Part shown: piece after piece, positions 1 to 5,746 of the stretch
How the letters are laid out: each line of letters starts with the position of its first letter
How positions within the stretch are numbered: position 1 is the stretch's first letter
Assembly: GCA_023409755.1 (NCBI GenBank)
Contig: JAEYRA010000021.1
Span: 1-6,046 of the forward strand
From: Bacillota bacterium
GTDB taxonomy: Bacteria; Bacillota; Clostridia; Christensenellales; UMGS416
Length of the DNA stretch: 6,046 nucleotides
Reading direction: 5' to 3'
The notes under the pieces: model-generated
Told to the model about the DNA's origin: nothing
Seen by the model: the letters and a program-made list of their open reading frames with translations, nothing else
Database searches by the model: none
Made by a program: the position numbers and the translations under genes

Positions 1-1316
1 ACCTGATGGAGGAGTTCTCCAAGGAGATCGTCGACCTGGCGCGGAGCATCAACCCCAGGATGAATTTCATCATCAAGTACCCCAACTGGTACGAGTCCTA
101 CCAGGAGACGGGCTACAACCCCGGCAAGCAGAAGGACATCTTCGACATGATCTACACCGGTACCGAGACCCGCGAGGCGGCCTACAGTCCCCAGCACCTG
201 CAGCGGTACGAGAGCTACTCCATCATTCGCCTCATGGAGAACATCGGCCCCGGGCGCAACGGCGGCGGCTGGATTGACCAGGGCGGCTCCATGGATAACC
301 TGACCCGCTGGCTGGAGCAGGGGTATCTCACCATGCTCGCCAAGGCGAAGGAACTGATGCTCTTCAACTTCTCCAGCATGGTCGACTCGCCGGCGCTGGC
401 GGCCCTGGGTGCGGGCTTCTACCGCATCGACGCGTTGCTGGGGAAGACTGGCAACCCGGTGGGCGTGACCACCTATGAGCCTTACGACGGCGACGGCGAA
501 GACCAGGTGCTCAACTACCTGGGCATGTGCGGCATTCCCTTCGAGCCCAAGCCGGAGTTTGACTTCGATGCCCCGGTGCTCTTCCTGTCGGAGACTTCGG
601 CCCATGACCCCGCTGTGATGGAGAAGCTGGAGCTCTATGTCCGAAAGGGCGGCAACGCCATCGTAACCACGGGCTTTGTGCGCCGCACCTACGACCGTGG
701 CATCCGGGAGATGACCTCCGTGCGGCTTACCTCCCGCCATGTGCTGGGCCATGAGTATCTCATCAGTCACTACAACACTCCGGCAGGCTCCATGGCCTGT
801 GCTGGGGTGGACGATGTGCTCTTCGAGGTTCTCGACTACAAGACCAACGCCACCTGGAACGACGTCAAGGTCATCGCCGGGGAGAACAACTTCCCCGTGC
901 TGACCGAGGACTTTTACGGCAAGGGCTGCCTCTACATCCTGAACGTGCCGGAGAACTTCTCCGACCTCTTCCGCTTGCCGCGGGAGGTGTGGCAGATGAT
1001 CAACAAGGAGTTTGCCAAAGGGATGGATGTCTATGTGGCGGCTGGCATGAAGTGCAACCTCTTTTCCTACGACAACGGCGTGTATGGCATCTACCCCTAT
1101 GGCGCGGCGCGCGGCACGGTCAACATCATCGTGAAGGGCGACTGCACCGGCATTCGTGACATGGAGACCGGCGTTGTGTACCCCACCGCTGGCATCACGC
1201 CCCGCCCGGGCCGCCAGGGTGACAGCGCTACCTGCATCGACGAGCCGGTGGAGCACATCGTGCCGGTGCCGGTGTTCGGCGGAAGGCTGCTGTTCTTTGC
1301 ACCGGTTCGCGGGTAA
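1..1316 (+). CDS. Glycoside-hydrolase-like protein with GATase-like domain, 5'-truncated
   Basis: This is the C-terminal part of a gene that begins before the window. The frame is open from base 3; the ATG at 6 is probably internal because no ribosome binding site is visible and the protein would start in mid-domain. Numbered from that Met, residues 1-145 look like the last strands of a TIM barrel (IIKYPNWYESY, IYTGTETRE, then Gly/Asn-rich GRNGGGWIDQGG). Residues about 150-225 resemble the class I glutamine-amidotransferase-like fold used for trimerisation in GH42 beta-galactosidases, with strand-turn-helix VLFLSETSAHDPAVMEKL and KGGNAIVTTG. A beta-rich C-terminus follows. The likely role is cytosolic handling of a plant or host glycan fragment; the substrate cannot be told. 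No catalytic Glu pair can be assigned with certainty. It is followed after 41 bases by a DUF1080 gene, so the two are probably co-transcribed. That it is a real gene is certain; the family call is moderate. Confidence 0.7.
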   Translation, partial: LMEEFSKEIVDLARSINPRMNFIIKYPNWYESYQETGYNPGKQKDIFDMIYTGTETREAAYSPQHLQRYESYSIIRLMENIGPGRNGGGWIDQGGSMDNLTRWLEQGYLTMLAKAKELMLFNFSSMVDSPALAALGAGFYRIDALLGKTGNPVGVTTYEPYDGDGEDQVLNYLGMCGIPFEPKPEFDFDAPVLFLSETSAHDPAVMEKLELYVRKGGNAIVTTGFVRRTYDRGIREMTSVRLTSRHVLGHEYLISHYNTPAGSMACAGVDDVLFEVLDYKTNATWNDVKVIAGENNFPVLTEDFYGKGCLYILNVPENFSDLFRLPREVWQMINKEFAKGMDVYVAAGMKCNLFSYDNGVYGIYPYGAARGTVNIIVKGDCTGIRDMETGVVYPTAGITPRPGRQGDSATCIDEPVEHIVPVPVFGGRLLFFAPVRG

Positions 1317-1357
1317 GGGCGTCGAACTATCTCAAGGTGGAACCGAGAGGAAAACGA

Positions 1358-2188
1358 ATGAGAGATAACAACGGGTTTCAGCCGCTCTTTGACGGCAAAA
1401 CACTGACGGGGTGGCATGCCGTGCCCCGGCTGCCGGTGCCGCGTGCGCCCGGGGAGCCGGGCCCTGACACCGCCAGCGAAGCCTACCGCCGTGCCACCCA
1501 GACCTGTGGCAGTTGGACGGTGGAGGATGGCGCCATCGTGGGCCGGCAGGACCCTCCGGGCTGCGGGTATGGCGGGTATCTGCTGAGTGACGGCGTGTAC
1601 GGTGACTTTGAGCTCGTACTGGAGGCGCGGCCCGATTGGCCGGCGGACACGGGCATTCTGGTACGCACCACCGGCCTTGGTTCACAGGGGTTCCAGATTC
1701 TTCTCGACCACCGTAAGTCCGGCAGCATCGGTGGCGTCTACGGCAACGGCATCGGCGGCTTCCATGGCATCAACTTCACCCTGGACGCCAAACGTGACGA
1801 ACAGGACACCCCCATCGGTCTGATGCTGGAGGACCCGTCCACGACGCTGGAACCCATGACGCCCGATAAGCCGGCGCTGCTGGCCTCCGCCGCTACGGGG
1901 GAGGAGTTCCTGTCCGCCTGGCGCTGGGGGGATTGGAACGAGTTCCGTATCCGGGTGGAGGGAGCGTCGCCGCGCATCACCGTGCACATCAACGGCGTCA
2001 AAATCTCCGAGATTGACACGGCCACGCTGCAGCACCCGCTCTACGACGCCTCGGCCATCCGGGAGTTACTGGGCCCTCGGGGGCACATCGCCTTTGAGAT
2101 CCACGACAACGACCCCGGCATGGGGGCAGCTCGCTGGGCGCCGAATGCCGCTTGCCGTTGGCGTAACATCCGGCTGCGCGAGCTGTAA
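1358..2188 (+). CDS. DUF1080 / 3-keto-disaccharide hydrolase family protein
   Basis: A 276-residue protein with the hallmarks of the DUF1080 family (Pfam PF06439, concanavalin-A-like sandwich): FQPLFDGKTLTGWH at residues 7-20, WTVEDGAIVG at 53-62, GYLLSDGVYGDFELVLEARPD around 73-93, DTGILVRTT at 98-105, GGVYG at 125-129, WNEFRIRVEG at 193-202, HINGVKISE at 210-218 and a final RWRNIRLREL. Family members are linked to hydrolysis of 3-keto-glycosides made by partner oxidoreductases; that activity here is inferred from family only. The start at ATG 1358 is chosen because GAGAGG (1345-1350) lies 7 bases ahead. An in-frame GTG at 1337 would add seven residues and lacks a suitable binding site. No signal peptide is seen, so it is probably cytosolic, unlike many secreted Bacteroidota and Planctomycetes relatives. 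It lies 41 bases after the glycosidase-like gene and ends in a hairpin. Confidence 0.88.
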   Translation: MRDNNGFQPLFDGKTLTGWHAVPRLPVPRAPGEPGPDTASEAYRRATQTCGSWTVEDGAIVGRQDPPGCGYGGYLLSDGVYGDFELVLEARPDWPADTGILVRTTGLGSQGFQILLDHRKSGSIGGVYGNGIGGFHGINFTLDAKRDEQDTPIGLMLEDPSTTLEPMTPDKPALLASAATGEEFLSAWRWGDWNEFRIRVEGASPRITVHINGVKISEIDTATLQHPLYDASAIRELLGPRGHIAFEIHDNDPGMGAARWAPNAACRWRNIRLREL

Positions 2189-2202
2189 AGCAAGACAGAA
2201 AG

Positions 2203-2236
2203 AACAGGCCCCATCCCGGCTGGGATGGGGCCTGTT
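2203..2236. terminator. Bidirectional intrinsic terminator, perfect 15-bp stem
   Basis: Arms 2203-2217 (AACAGGCCCCATCCC) and 2222-2236 pair perfectly around the 4-base loop GGCT. It lies 14 bases after the DUF1080 stop and 39 bases after the MATE stop on the opposite strand. Read on the - strand, the stem is followed by a U-rich run (CTTTCTGTCTTGCTTT). On the + strand the tail (GATGTTCTGCG) is weak. It therefore probably works best for the MATE transcript while also blocking read-through from the left. Confidence 0.8.
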
Positions 2237-2275
2237 GATGTTCTGCGTTGGGATGGAGCGTTTGATTGGGGGCGG

Positions 2276-3649
2276 CTACTCCGCCGGCAGCTCCTCCAGC
2301 GCCATGCGCTTTCGCACGCGGCCCCGGGCGTAGAAGAAGCTGGCCACCTGGCCTATACCCGCCATTGCCCAGGTGATGGGGTAGCAGGCAAAGAGGATGA
2401 GTTCGGTGGGGAACCAGGCAAAAACCGTGACCAACCAGACGATGCGCAGCAGACACGCACCCACGAGCGTGCTTACCATGGGCAGTATCGAGTACCCCAT
2501 GCCACGGGTTAGGCCTGGGTAGACGTTCATCATGCCGCAGGTGAAGTAGGCAATCATCATGACGTTGATGCGCAGCGTGCCCAGATCGATGACCTGCTGG
2601 TCGGTGGTGTAGAGGGAGAGAAGCGGCCTGGCAAAGAGCATCGTCGCGCCGCCCAGCACAATCCAGGTGGCGAAGATGAGCACCGTGCTTACCTTGGCGA
2701 TGCTGTCGATGCGATCGACCTTCTTCGCCCCCATGTTCTGCCCGGTGAAGGTGATGGCCGCGTTGTAGTAGGCGTTCGTTGCTGTTCCCACAAAGCCCTC
2801 AATGTTGGAGGCTGCGGAGCTAGCCGCCACCATGGTGGAGCCAAAGGAGTTGACGGCCGACTGAATCAGCACGTTGGAGATGGAGAAGAGCAGACCTTGC
2901 AGCCCGGCCGGCAGGCCGATGCGCACAATCTGTACGAGCTTGTGCCTGTCGATGCGCATTTGCCGGGGGTTGAAGTGGATGACACCATGGCTGCGGCACA
3001 GGCAGATGACGATGAGGACCATGGCCAGGTATTGGGACGCGACGGTGGACCAGGCCACACCGGCCACGCCCAGGTGCATCACGATGACGAGGAACAGGTT
3101 GACAATCACGTTCACCACGCCGGCGATGAGCAGGTAATACATGGGGCGGCGGCTGTCGCCCACAGCCCGCAGGATGGCAGCGCCGAAGTTGAACACCATG
3201 CTGGCCGGCAGGCTGTAGAAGTAGATGATCATGTATTGGGCGGAAAGGTCGAAGATGTCCTCCGGCGTGCCCATCGCTACCAGCAGGGGCCGCCACAGGG
3301 AGAGACCCAGCACCATGACGATAAGCCCGGCAATGATGCTGATGGCCATGGAGGTGTGAACCGAACGGCTGACGGCGTCGGGTTGGTCAGCACCGTAGTC
3401 CTGCGCCACAATGACGCTGGTGCCCACCGACAGGCCCATGAAGAAATTGACGATGAGGTTGATGAGGGAGCCGGTCGCGCCTACCGCTGCCAGGGCCTCG
3501 CTGCCATCGAAACGCCCCACCACCACCATGTTCGTGGTGTTGAACAGCAACTGCAGCATGTTCATTGCCATGATGGGGAGGGAGAACGTCAGTATTTTGC
3601 CAAACAGCGGACCATTGCACATGTCCAGGTCGTGGTTGCGCGCTATCAT
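2276..3649 (-). CDS. MATE family multidrug efflux transporter (MepA-like)
   Basis: A 457-residue membrane protein of the MATE family, of usual length with about 12 hydrophobic segments in two halves. Such pumps export cationic drugs and dyes using a Na+ or H+ gradient. Visible family signatures are CNGPLFGKILTFSLPIM at the N-terminus, LQLLFNTTNMVVVGRF in segment 1, LRAVGDSRRPMYY with VVNVIVNLFLV near segment 5, GVAGVAWSTVASQ after it, and in the second half IGLPAGLQGLLFSISN and TFTGQNMGAKK. The start is taken at ATG 3649, which matches the usual MATE N-terminus and has AAAGGA upstream at a rather long 13-base spacing. An in-frame GTG at 3694 would add 15 residues; it has no binding site of its own but lies one base after the stop of a short leader frame, so reinitiation there is possible. 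It is divergent from a TetR gene, the classic arrangement for a repressor-controlled pump. Substrate is unknown. Confidence 0.93.
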   Translation of the reverse strand: MIARNHDLDMCNGPLFGKILTFSLPIMAMNMLQLLFNTTNMVVVGRFDGSEALAAVGATGSLINLIVNFFMGLSVGTSVIVAQDYGADQPDAVSRSVHTSMAISIIAGLIVMVLGLSLWRPLLVAMGTPEDIFDLSAQYMIIYFYSLPASMVFNFGAAILRAVGDSRRPMYYLLIAGVVNVIVNLFLVIVMHLGVAGVAWSTVASQYLAMVLIVICLCRSHGVIHFNPRQMRIDRHKLVQIVRIGLPAGLQGLLFSISNVLIQSAVNSFGSTMVAASSAASNIEGFVGTATNAYYNAAITFTGQNMGAKKVDRIDSIAKVSTVLIFATWIVLGGATMLFARPLLSLYTTDQQVIDLGTLRINVMMIAYFTCGMMNVYPGLTRGMGYSILPMVSTLVGACLLRIVWLVTVFAWFPTELILFACYPITWAMAGIGQVASFFYARGRVRKRMALEELPAE

Positions 3650-3661
3650 TTTGACAGATAA

Positions 3662-3723
3662 TTCCTTTGCTCTTGTCTCTGGCAGCTTTCCCACGTTACA
3701 CCGCAGAAGGAAAGTTGTACCAG
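3662..3723 (-). promoter_or_regulatory. Candidate attenuator: two mutually exclusive stems before the MATE gene
   Basis: On the pump mRNA, CTTTCC (3714-3709) can pair with GGAAAG (3691-3686), backed by an outer CTGG/CCAG pairing (3723-3720 with 3682-3679); this leaves the ribosome binding site free. Alternatively TTCCTT (3712-3707), one bulged base and TGC (3705-3703) can pair with GCA plus AAGGAA (3670-3662), 9 bp covering the binding site. The two structures share bases 3709-3712 and cannot form together. The shared arm lies inside the leader frame, so a ribosome on it would change which stem forms. No folding energy has been calculated. Confidence 0.35.
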
Positions 3724-3746
3724 CCGTATGGGTCGCAAACAGGCAT
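3696..3746 (-). CDS. Candidate 16-residue leader peptide of the MATE gene
   Basis: A short frame on the pump's mRNA encodes MPVCDPYGWYNFPSAV. It is preceded by GGAGG (3754-3750), part of an extended GGAGGTGA match to the 16S tail, though only 3 bases separate GGAGG from the ATG, which is short. The stop is 47 bases before the pump's ATG. The peptide is rich in aromatic residues and in Pro and Gly, a composition that could favour pausing. Codons 12-15 form one arm of two competing RNA stems, the other arm of one being the pump's ribosome binding site. This resembles drug-induced translation attenuation leaders such as those of erm genes. I do not recognise the peptide itself. The call is an inference from layout; no homologue has been checked. 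Confidence 0.4.
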   Translation of the reverse strand: MPVCDPYGWYNFPSAV

Positions 3747-3831
3747 TCACCTCCGCAGACCGCCGCGGCAGCTACTGTGCCTGGGTGAAGATGGACCCAA
3801 AGTGTCGGTTCACAGGGGACGACGGCCTCTT

Positions 3832-3880
3832 GCGATTGCCCGCGCTCCGTATGTTATACCACAGTTGCCCGGCGATTGCC
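3832..3880. repeat. 9-bp direct repeat bracketing the MATE promoter
   Basis: GCGATTGCC occurs exactly at 3832-3840 and again at 3872-3880, offset by 40 bases, close to four helical turns. The second copy overlaps the candidate -35 box of the pump promoter and the first lies just after the predicted start site. Same-face direct repeats can be operator sites. With only two copies, chance is possible in GC-rich DNA. Confidence 0.35.
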
Positions 3881-3882
3881 AC
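3853..3882 (-). promoter_or_regulatory. Candidate MATE promoter (extended -10)
   Basis: On the - strand, TATAAC (3858-3853) is preceded by TGG, giving an extended -10 of the TGnTATAAT type. GTGGCA (3882-3877), a 4 of 6 match to TTGACA, lies 18 bases upstream. Transcription would start near 3846, giving an untranslated leader of about 200 bases that includes the short peptide frame and the competing stems. It is the best promoter-like sequence seen on this strand in the divergent region, but unproven. Confidence 0.4.
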
Positions 3883-3895
3883 AGGCGCAAGGGGC

Positions 3896-3919
3896 AATTC
3901 CTTAGCGGCGAAGGGAATT
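3896..3919. repeat. Imperfect inverted repeat upstream of the MATE promoter
   Basis: AATTCC (3896-3901) and GGAATT (3914-3919) are perfect inverted arms, extended inward by a T·G wobble and one T-A pair, around a roughly 8-base centre. It lies just upstream of the candidate -35 box of the pump promoter and is of the size of a TetR-family operator, though the tight arms would equally suit a small hairpin. Function is unknown. Confidence 0.3.
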
Positions 3920-4065
3920 TCTACCGGTAAGAACAACGCAGCGTTGGCGCGTGAGGCGGGTTGCTGGCGTTTGGTTTGGACGCGTCATTTCACGATGCCG
4001 CAGTGTGCAACGACCGGCGCACCCTCCCCCTGCGCTGCGGGTTATGGCGGATGAGAAATACCTGG

Positions 4066-4094
4066 TTGACAAATGGCGGAGCAGAAAATAACAT
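4066..4094 (+). promoter_or_regulatory. Promoter of the TetR-phosphotransferase operon
   Basis: A perfect TTGACA (4066-4071) is followed after 17 bases by TAACAT (4089-4094), a 4 of 6 match to TATAAT, placing the start of transcription near 4101 and about 34 bases before the TetR ATG. The spacing is optimal and the region is sharply more AT-rich than its surroundings. Confidence 0.6.
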
Positions 4095-4116
4095 ATATTA
4101 TATAACGGGTGTTATT
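4087..4116. promoter_or_regulatory. Candidate TetR operator over the -10 and start site
   Basis: AATAACA (4087-4093) and TGTTATT (4110-4116) are exact inverted 7-base arms 16 bases apart. A nested ATAAC (4102-4106) also pairs with GTTAT (4111-4115) over a 4-base gap, and ATATA/TATAT (4093-4097, 4099-4103) form a further small palindrome. Placed across the -10 and start site, a bound repressor would block the gene's own promoter, the usual autoregulation of TetR proteins. Low-complexity AT sequence makes such matches easier by chance. Confidence 0.4.
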
Positions 4117-4134
4117 GAGGGGAGTTTGAATTTG

Positions 4135-4728
4135 ATGCCGCCCAAACGTGAAACAACAAGAGAATCCATTCTGTCAGCGGCACTGTGCATTGTGGAGGAC
4201 CAGGGCATCGATGCCGTGTCCGCCCGCAGTGTAGCGCAGAGACTGCGATGTTCCACCCAGCCCATCTACAGCCTCTTTGACAGCATGGACACGCTGCGCA
4301 GGGAAGTCTGGCATTTGGCGTTGGAGGAAGCACAATCCCACATTCGCGGGCATCACGACGACCGGTATCTGCCGGAGTTGCAGCTTATCATCGGGTATTA
4401 TGACCTGGCGCGTACACGAAAGGCACTGTTTCGCTCGGTCTATCAGTCCACCGTGAGCGCACAGCATCCCGAGAGTGTAACCGTAGGGCGGGAGATGTTG
4501 ACGCAACACCTTGCCCGCAGTGAACGGCTCCGCAGTCTGCCGGCAGATGGCTTTGGGCGGGTGGTACTGGTGTTGACCGTGTTCATCAACGGCCTGGCCA
4601 CCATGCTGAACACCGGCACCCTGGACACCACGCTGGACCAGGCCGCCGACCTGACGGCTGAGGTATACACCATGGCCGTGATGAAAGAACGAGCCCGCAT
4701 GAGAATGGAGGAGATGGATCATGTGTGA
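4135..4728 (+). CDS. TetR/AcrR family transcriptional repressor
   Basis: A 197-residue protein of typical TetR length. Residues 7-57 are the DNA-binding domain: helix 1 TTRESILSAALCIVEDQG, then the helix-turn-helix SARSVAQRLRCSTQPIYSLF at 29-48, ending in the family-typical DSMDTLRREV. Residues 65-197 are an all-helical ligand and dimerisation domain with no recognisable subfamily. Start is taken at ATG 4135, where the TetR homology begins; GAGGGGAG (4117-4124) lies 10 bases ahead. A TTG at 4132 would sit at a tighter 7-base spacing and adds one residue. The frame stays open back to 3961 but that part lies upstream of the promoter and looks non-coding. The gene is divergent from the MATE pump and overlaps the phosphotransferase by 8 bases, so it probably represses both the pump and its own operon. 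The inducer is unknown. Confidence 0.92.
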   Translation: MPPKRETTRESILSAALCIVEDQGIDAVSARSVAQRLRCSTQPIYSLFDSMDTLRREVWHLALEEAQSHIRGHHDDRYLPELQLIIGYYDLARTRKALFRSVYQSTVSAQHPESVTVGREMLTQHLARSERLRSLPADGFGRVVLVLTVFINGLATMLNTGTLDTTLDQAADLTAEVYTMAVMKERARMRMEEMDHV

Positions 4729-5563
4729 ACTGGGGAAGAGATTGGGCGTTGGCGCCAACGCCGAAGTGTACGAATATGGTGAAGGGAAGGTCATCAAGCT
4801 GTTCTTCAACCGGCAGCTTGCCGGCGGCATTCACAATGAACTCAAGAACACCATGGCGGTGTGGCAACTGGGTCTGCCCGTGCCCCGGCCCTATGAGATT
4901 GTGGAGATGGATGACCGCCCGGGGCTGGTGATGGAGCAGATCAAGGGGGAGCCTCTGGTGGCCCGTATGTTTGGGGAGCACCACCTGGACCAGATGCGCC
5001 TGCTTGCCAGGGTACTCCACCAAATTCAGAGCGCACCGGGAGACGCGGTGTCCGCGTCGGGCCTGCGGTCGATCAAGGGAACCTTGGCTTGGCAGGCTTA
5101 CAACCAGACCGAGCTGACCGGGGCGGAACGACGACTGGTGGCTCATGCGCTGGCGGACCTTCCCGATGGAAACTGCGTTTGCCATGGGGATTTCCACATG
5201 CTCAATGTCATGATGAAGGGGGAGACTCCTGTGGTCATTGACTGGCAGGGAGCCAACACCGGAGACCGGTGCTACGATGTGATGCAGCTGTTCCTGTTGC
5301 TCCGCTATGCCGTCATCCCCGCCGGAATGCTTCCGCAGGATGCCATCAATGGGTTCTATGCCACGAGGGAGGCGATGGAGCGCACGTTTCTGGAGGAATA
5401 CCATGCTTTAACGGGCGTCACACAGGAGGAGATCGAGGCATGGTTCCTGCCCTGCGCTGCGAGCAGGTTGTCCACCAGTGTGCTCCCCGAAGAGCATGAC
5501 GCCGTGTTGGCGGAACTCCGACGCAGACTGGCTGGCATGGGTGCCGTTGTACGGCAGGGATGA
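4721..5563 (+). CDS. APH-fold phosphotransferase family protein, substrate unknown
   Basis: A 280-residue protein of the aminoglycoside phosphotransferase / choline kinase-like fold (Pfam APH, PF01636). The N-lobe has a glycine-rich loop LGVGANAEVYEYG at residues 8-20 and a likely ATP-binding lysine, Lys26, in KVIKLF. The hinge region is GLVMEQIKGEPL. The C-lobe has the catalytic loop CHGDFHMLN with Asp157 and Asn162, and the metal-binding VIDW with Asp174, followed by GDRCYDV. All key kinase residues are present, so it should be active. Family members phosphorylate aminoglycosides, macrolides, choline, homoserine-type metabolites and others; resemblance is too general to pick one, and it should not be taken as proven resistance. 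ATG 4721 has a strong GGAGGAG (4707-4713) 7 bases ahead inside the end of the TetR gene, and the 8-base overlap implies coupled translation. Co-regulation with a pump favours a drug or toxic metabolite as substrate. Confidence 0.88.
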   Translation: MCELGKRLGVGANAEVYEYGEGKVIKLFFNRQLAGGIHNELKNTMAVWQLGLPVPRPYEIVEMDDRPGLVMEQIKGEPLVARMFGEHHLDQMRLLARVLHQIQSAPGDAVSASGLRSIKGTLAWQAYNQTELTGAERRLVAHALADLPDGNCVCHGDFHMLNVMMKGETPVVIDWQGANTGDRCYDVMQLFLLLRYAVIPAGMLPQDAINGFYATREAMERTFLEEYHALTGVTQEEIEAWFLPCAASRLSTSVLPEEHDAVLAELRRRLAGMGAVVRQG

Positions 5564-5572
5564 CGCTGACCT

Positions 5573-5703
5573 GCCGGTGCGCGGTTGGTAGTTCACGCGA
5601 TATTCTAAGGGCCCGATCCCATAGAGCACTTGGCGCTTTGGGCAAAGGTCTTTGGCGGCTTCTTGTATCAGTGGGATGGCTGCAGGTGACTCATTGACTA
5701 GAG
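5573..5703 (-). pseudogene. Possible orphan coding fragment, unrecognised
   Basis: Between the phosphotransferase stop and the hairpin, the - strand is open in one frame and reads protein-like: SLVNESPAAIPLIQEAA, then KDLCPKRQVLYGIGPLEYR, then VNYQPRTG. It contains a plausible amphipathic helix and no low-complexity sequence, and its codons (ATA, TTA, TCA, CCA) are less GC-rich than those of the neighbours. It has no start codon or binding site of its own. It shares the frame of the GH5-like gene but is cut off from it by that gene's stop at 5747. It could be the remnant of a decayed or mobile gene, or chance. I do not recognise the family. The opposite strand is also open here, which weakens the case. 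Confidence 0.22.
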
Positions 5704-5706
5704 AAG

Positions 5707-5739
5707 GGAAGCCCCGCAGTGATGCACTGTGGGGCTTCC
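5707..5739. terminator. Bidirectional hairpin terminator, 15-bp stem
   Basis: Arms 5707-5721 (GGAAGCCCCGCAGTG) and 5725-5739 pair along 15 positions with one G·U wobble, around the 3-base loop ATG. It lies 7 bases after the stop of the - strand GH5-like gene and 143 bases after the phosphotransferase stop. Tails are pyrimidine-rich (CCTTCTCT on -, TTAGGCTTT on +) but without a clean U-run on either side, so efficiency is uncertain. Confidence 0.65.
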
Positions 5740-5746
5740 TTAGGCT

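Noticed and set aside
1337..1357. Longer DUF1080 start at GTG 1337
   Set aside because: The seven added residues are not family-like and there is no properly spaced binding site; GAGAGG fits the ATG at 1358.
2897..3661. 254-codon + strand open frame
   Set aside because: It lies entirely opposite the MATE gene, is dominated by His, Asp and Gln, and has no domain; it is a shadow of the pump's hydrophobic codons.
3740..3850. Riboswitch (for example cobalamin-like) in the MATE leader
   Set aside because: A few GC-rich fragments looked suggestive but no conserved core of a known class could be matched on either strand.
3728..4054. 108-codon + strand open frame in the divergent region, and the upstream extension of the TetR frame from 3961
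   Set aside because: Both end before or overlap the TetR promoter, lack ribosome binding sites, and show no domain; the TetR homology begins only at 4135.
4174..4830. 218-codon - strand open frame
   Set aside because: Antisense to the TetR gene and the start of the kinase; its composition is that of a shadow frame.
4586..5404. 272-codon - strand open frame
   Set aside because: Antisense to TetR and the kinase, both of which have clear family motifs; no recognisable domain and no binding site.
2203..5739. The two hairpins as terminal inverted repeats of a mobile element
   Set aside because: Their stem sequences differ from each other, each is a self-complementary terminator in a convergent gap, and no transposase or target duplication is seen.
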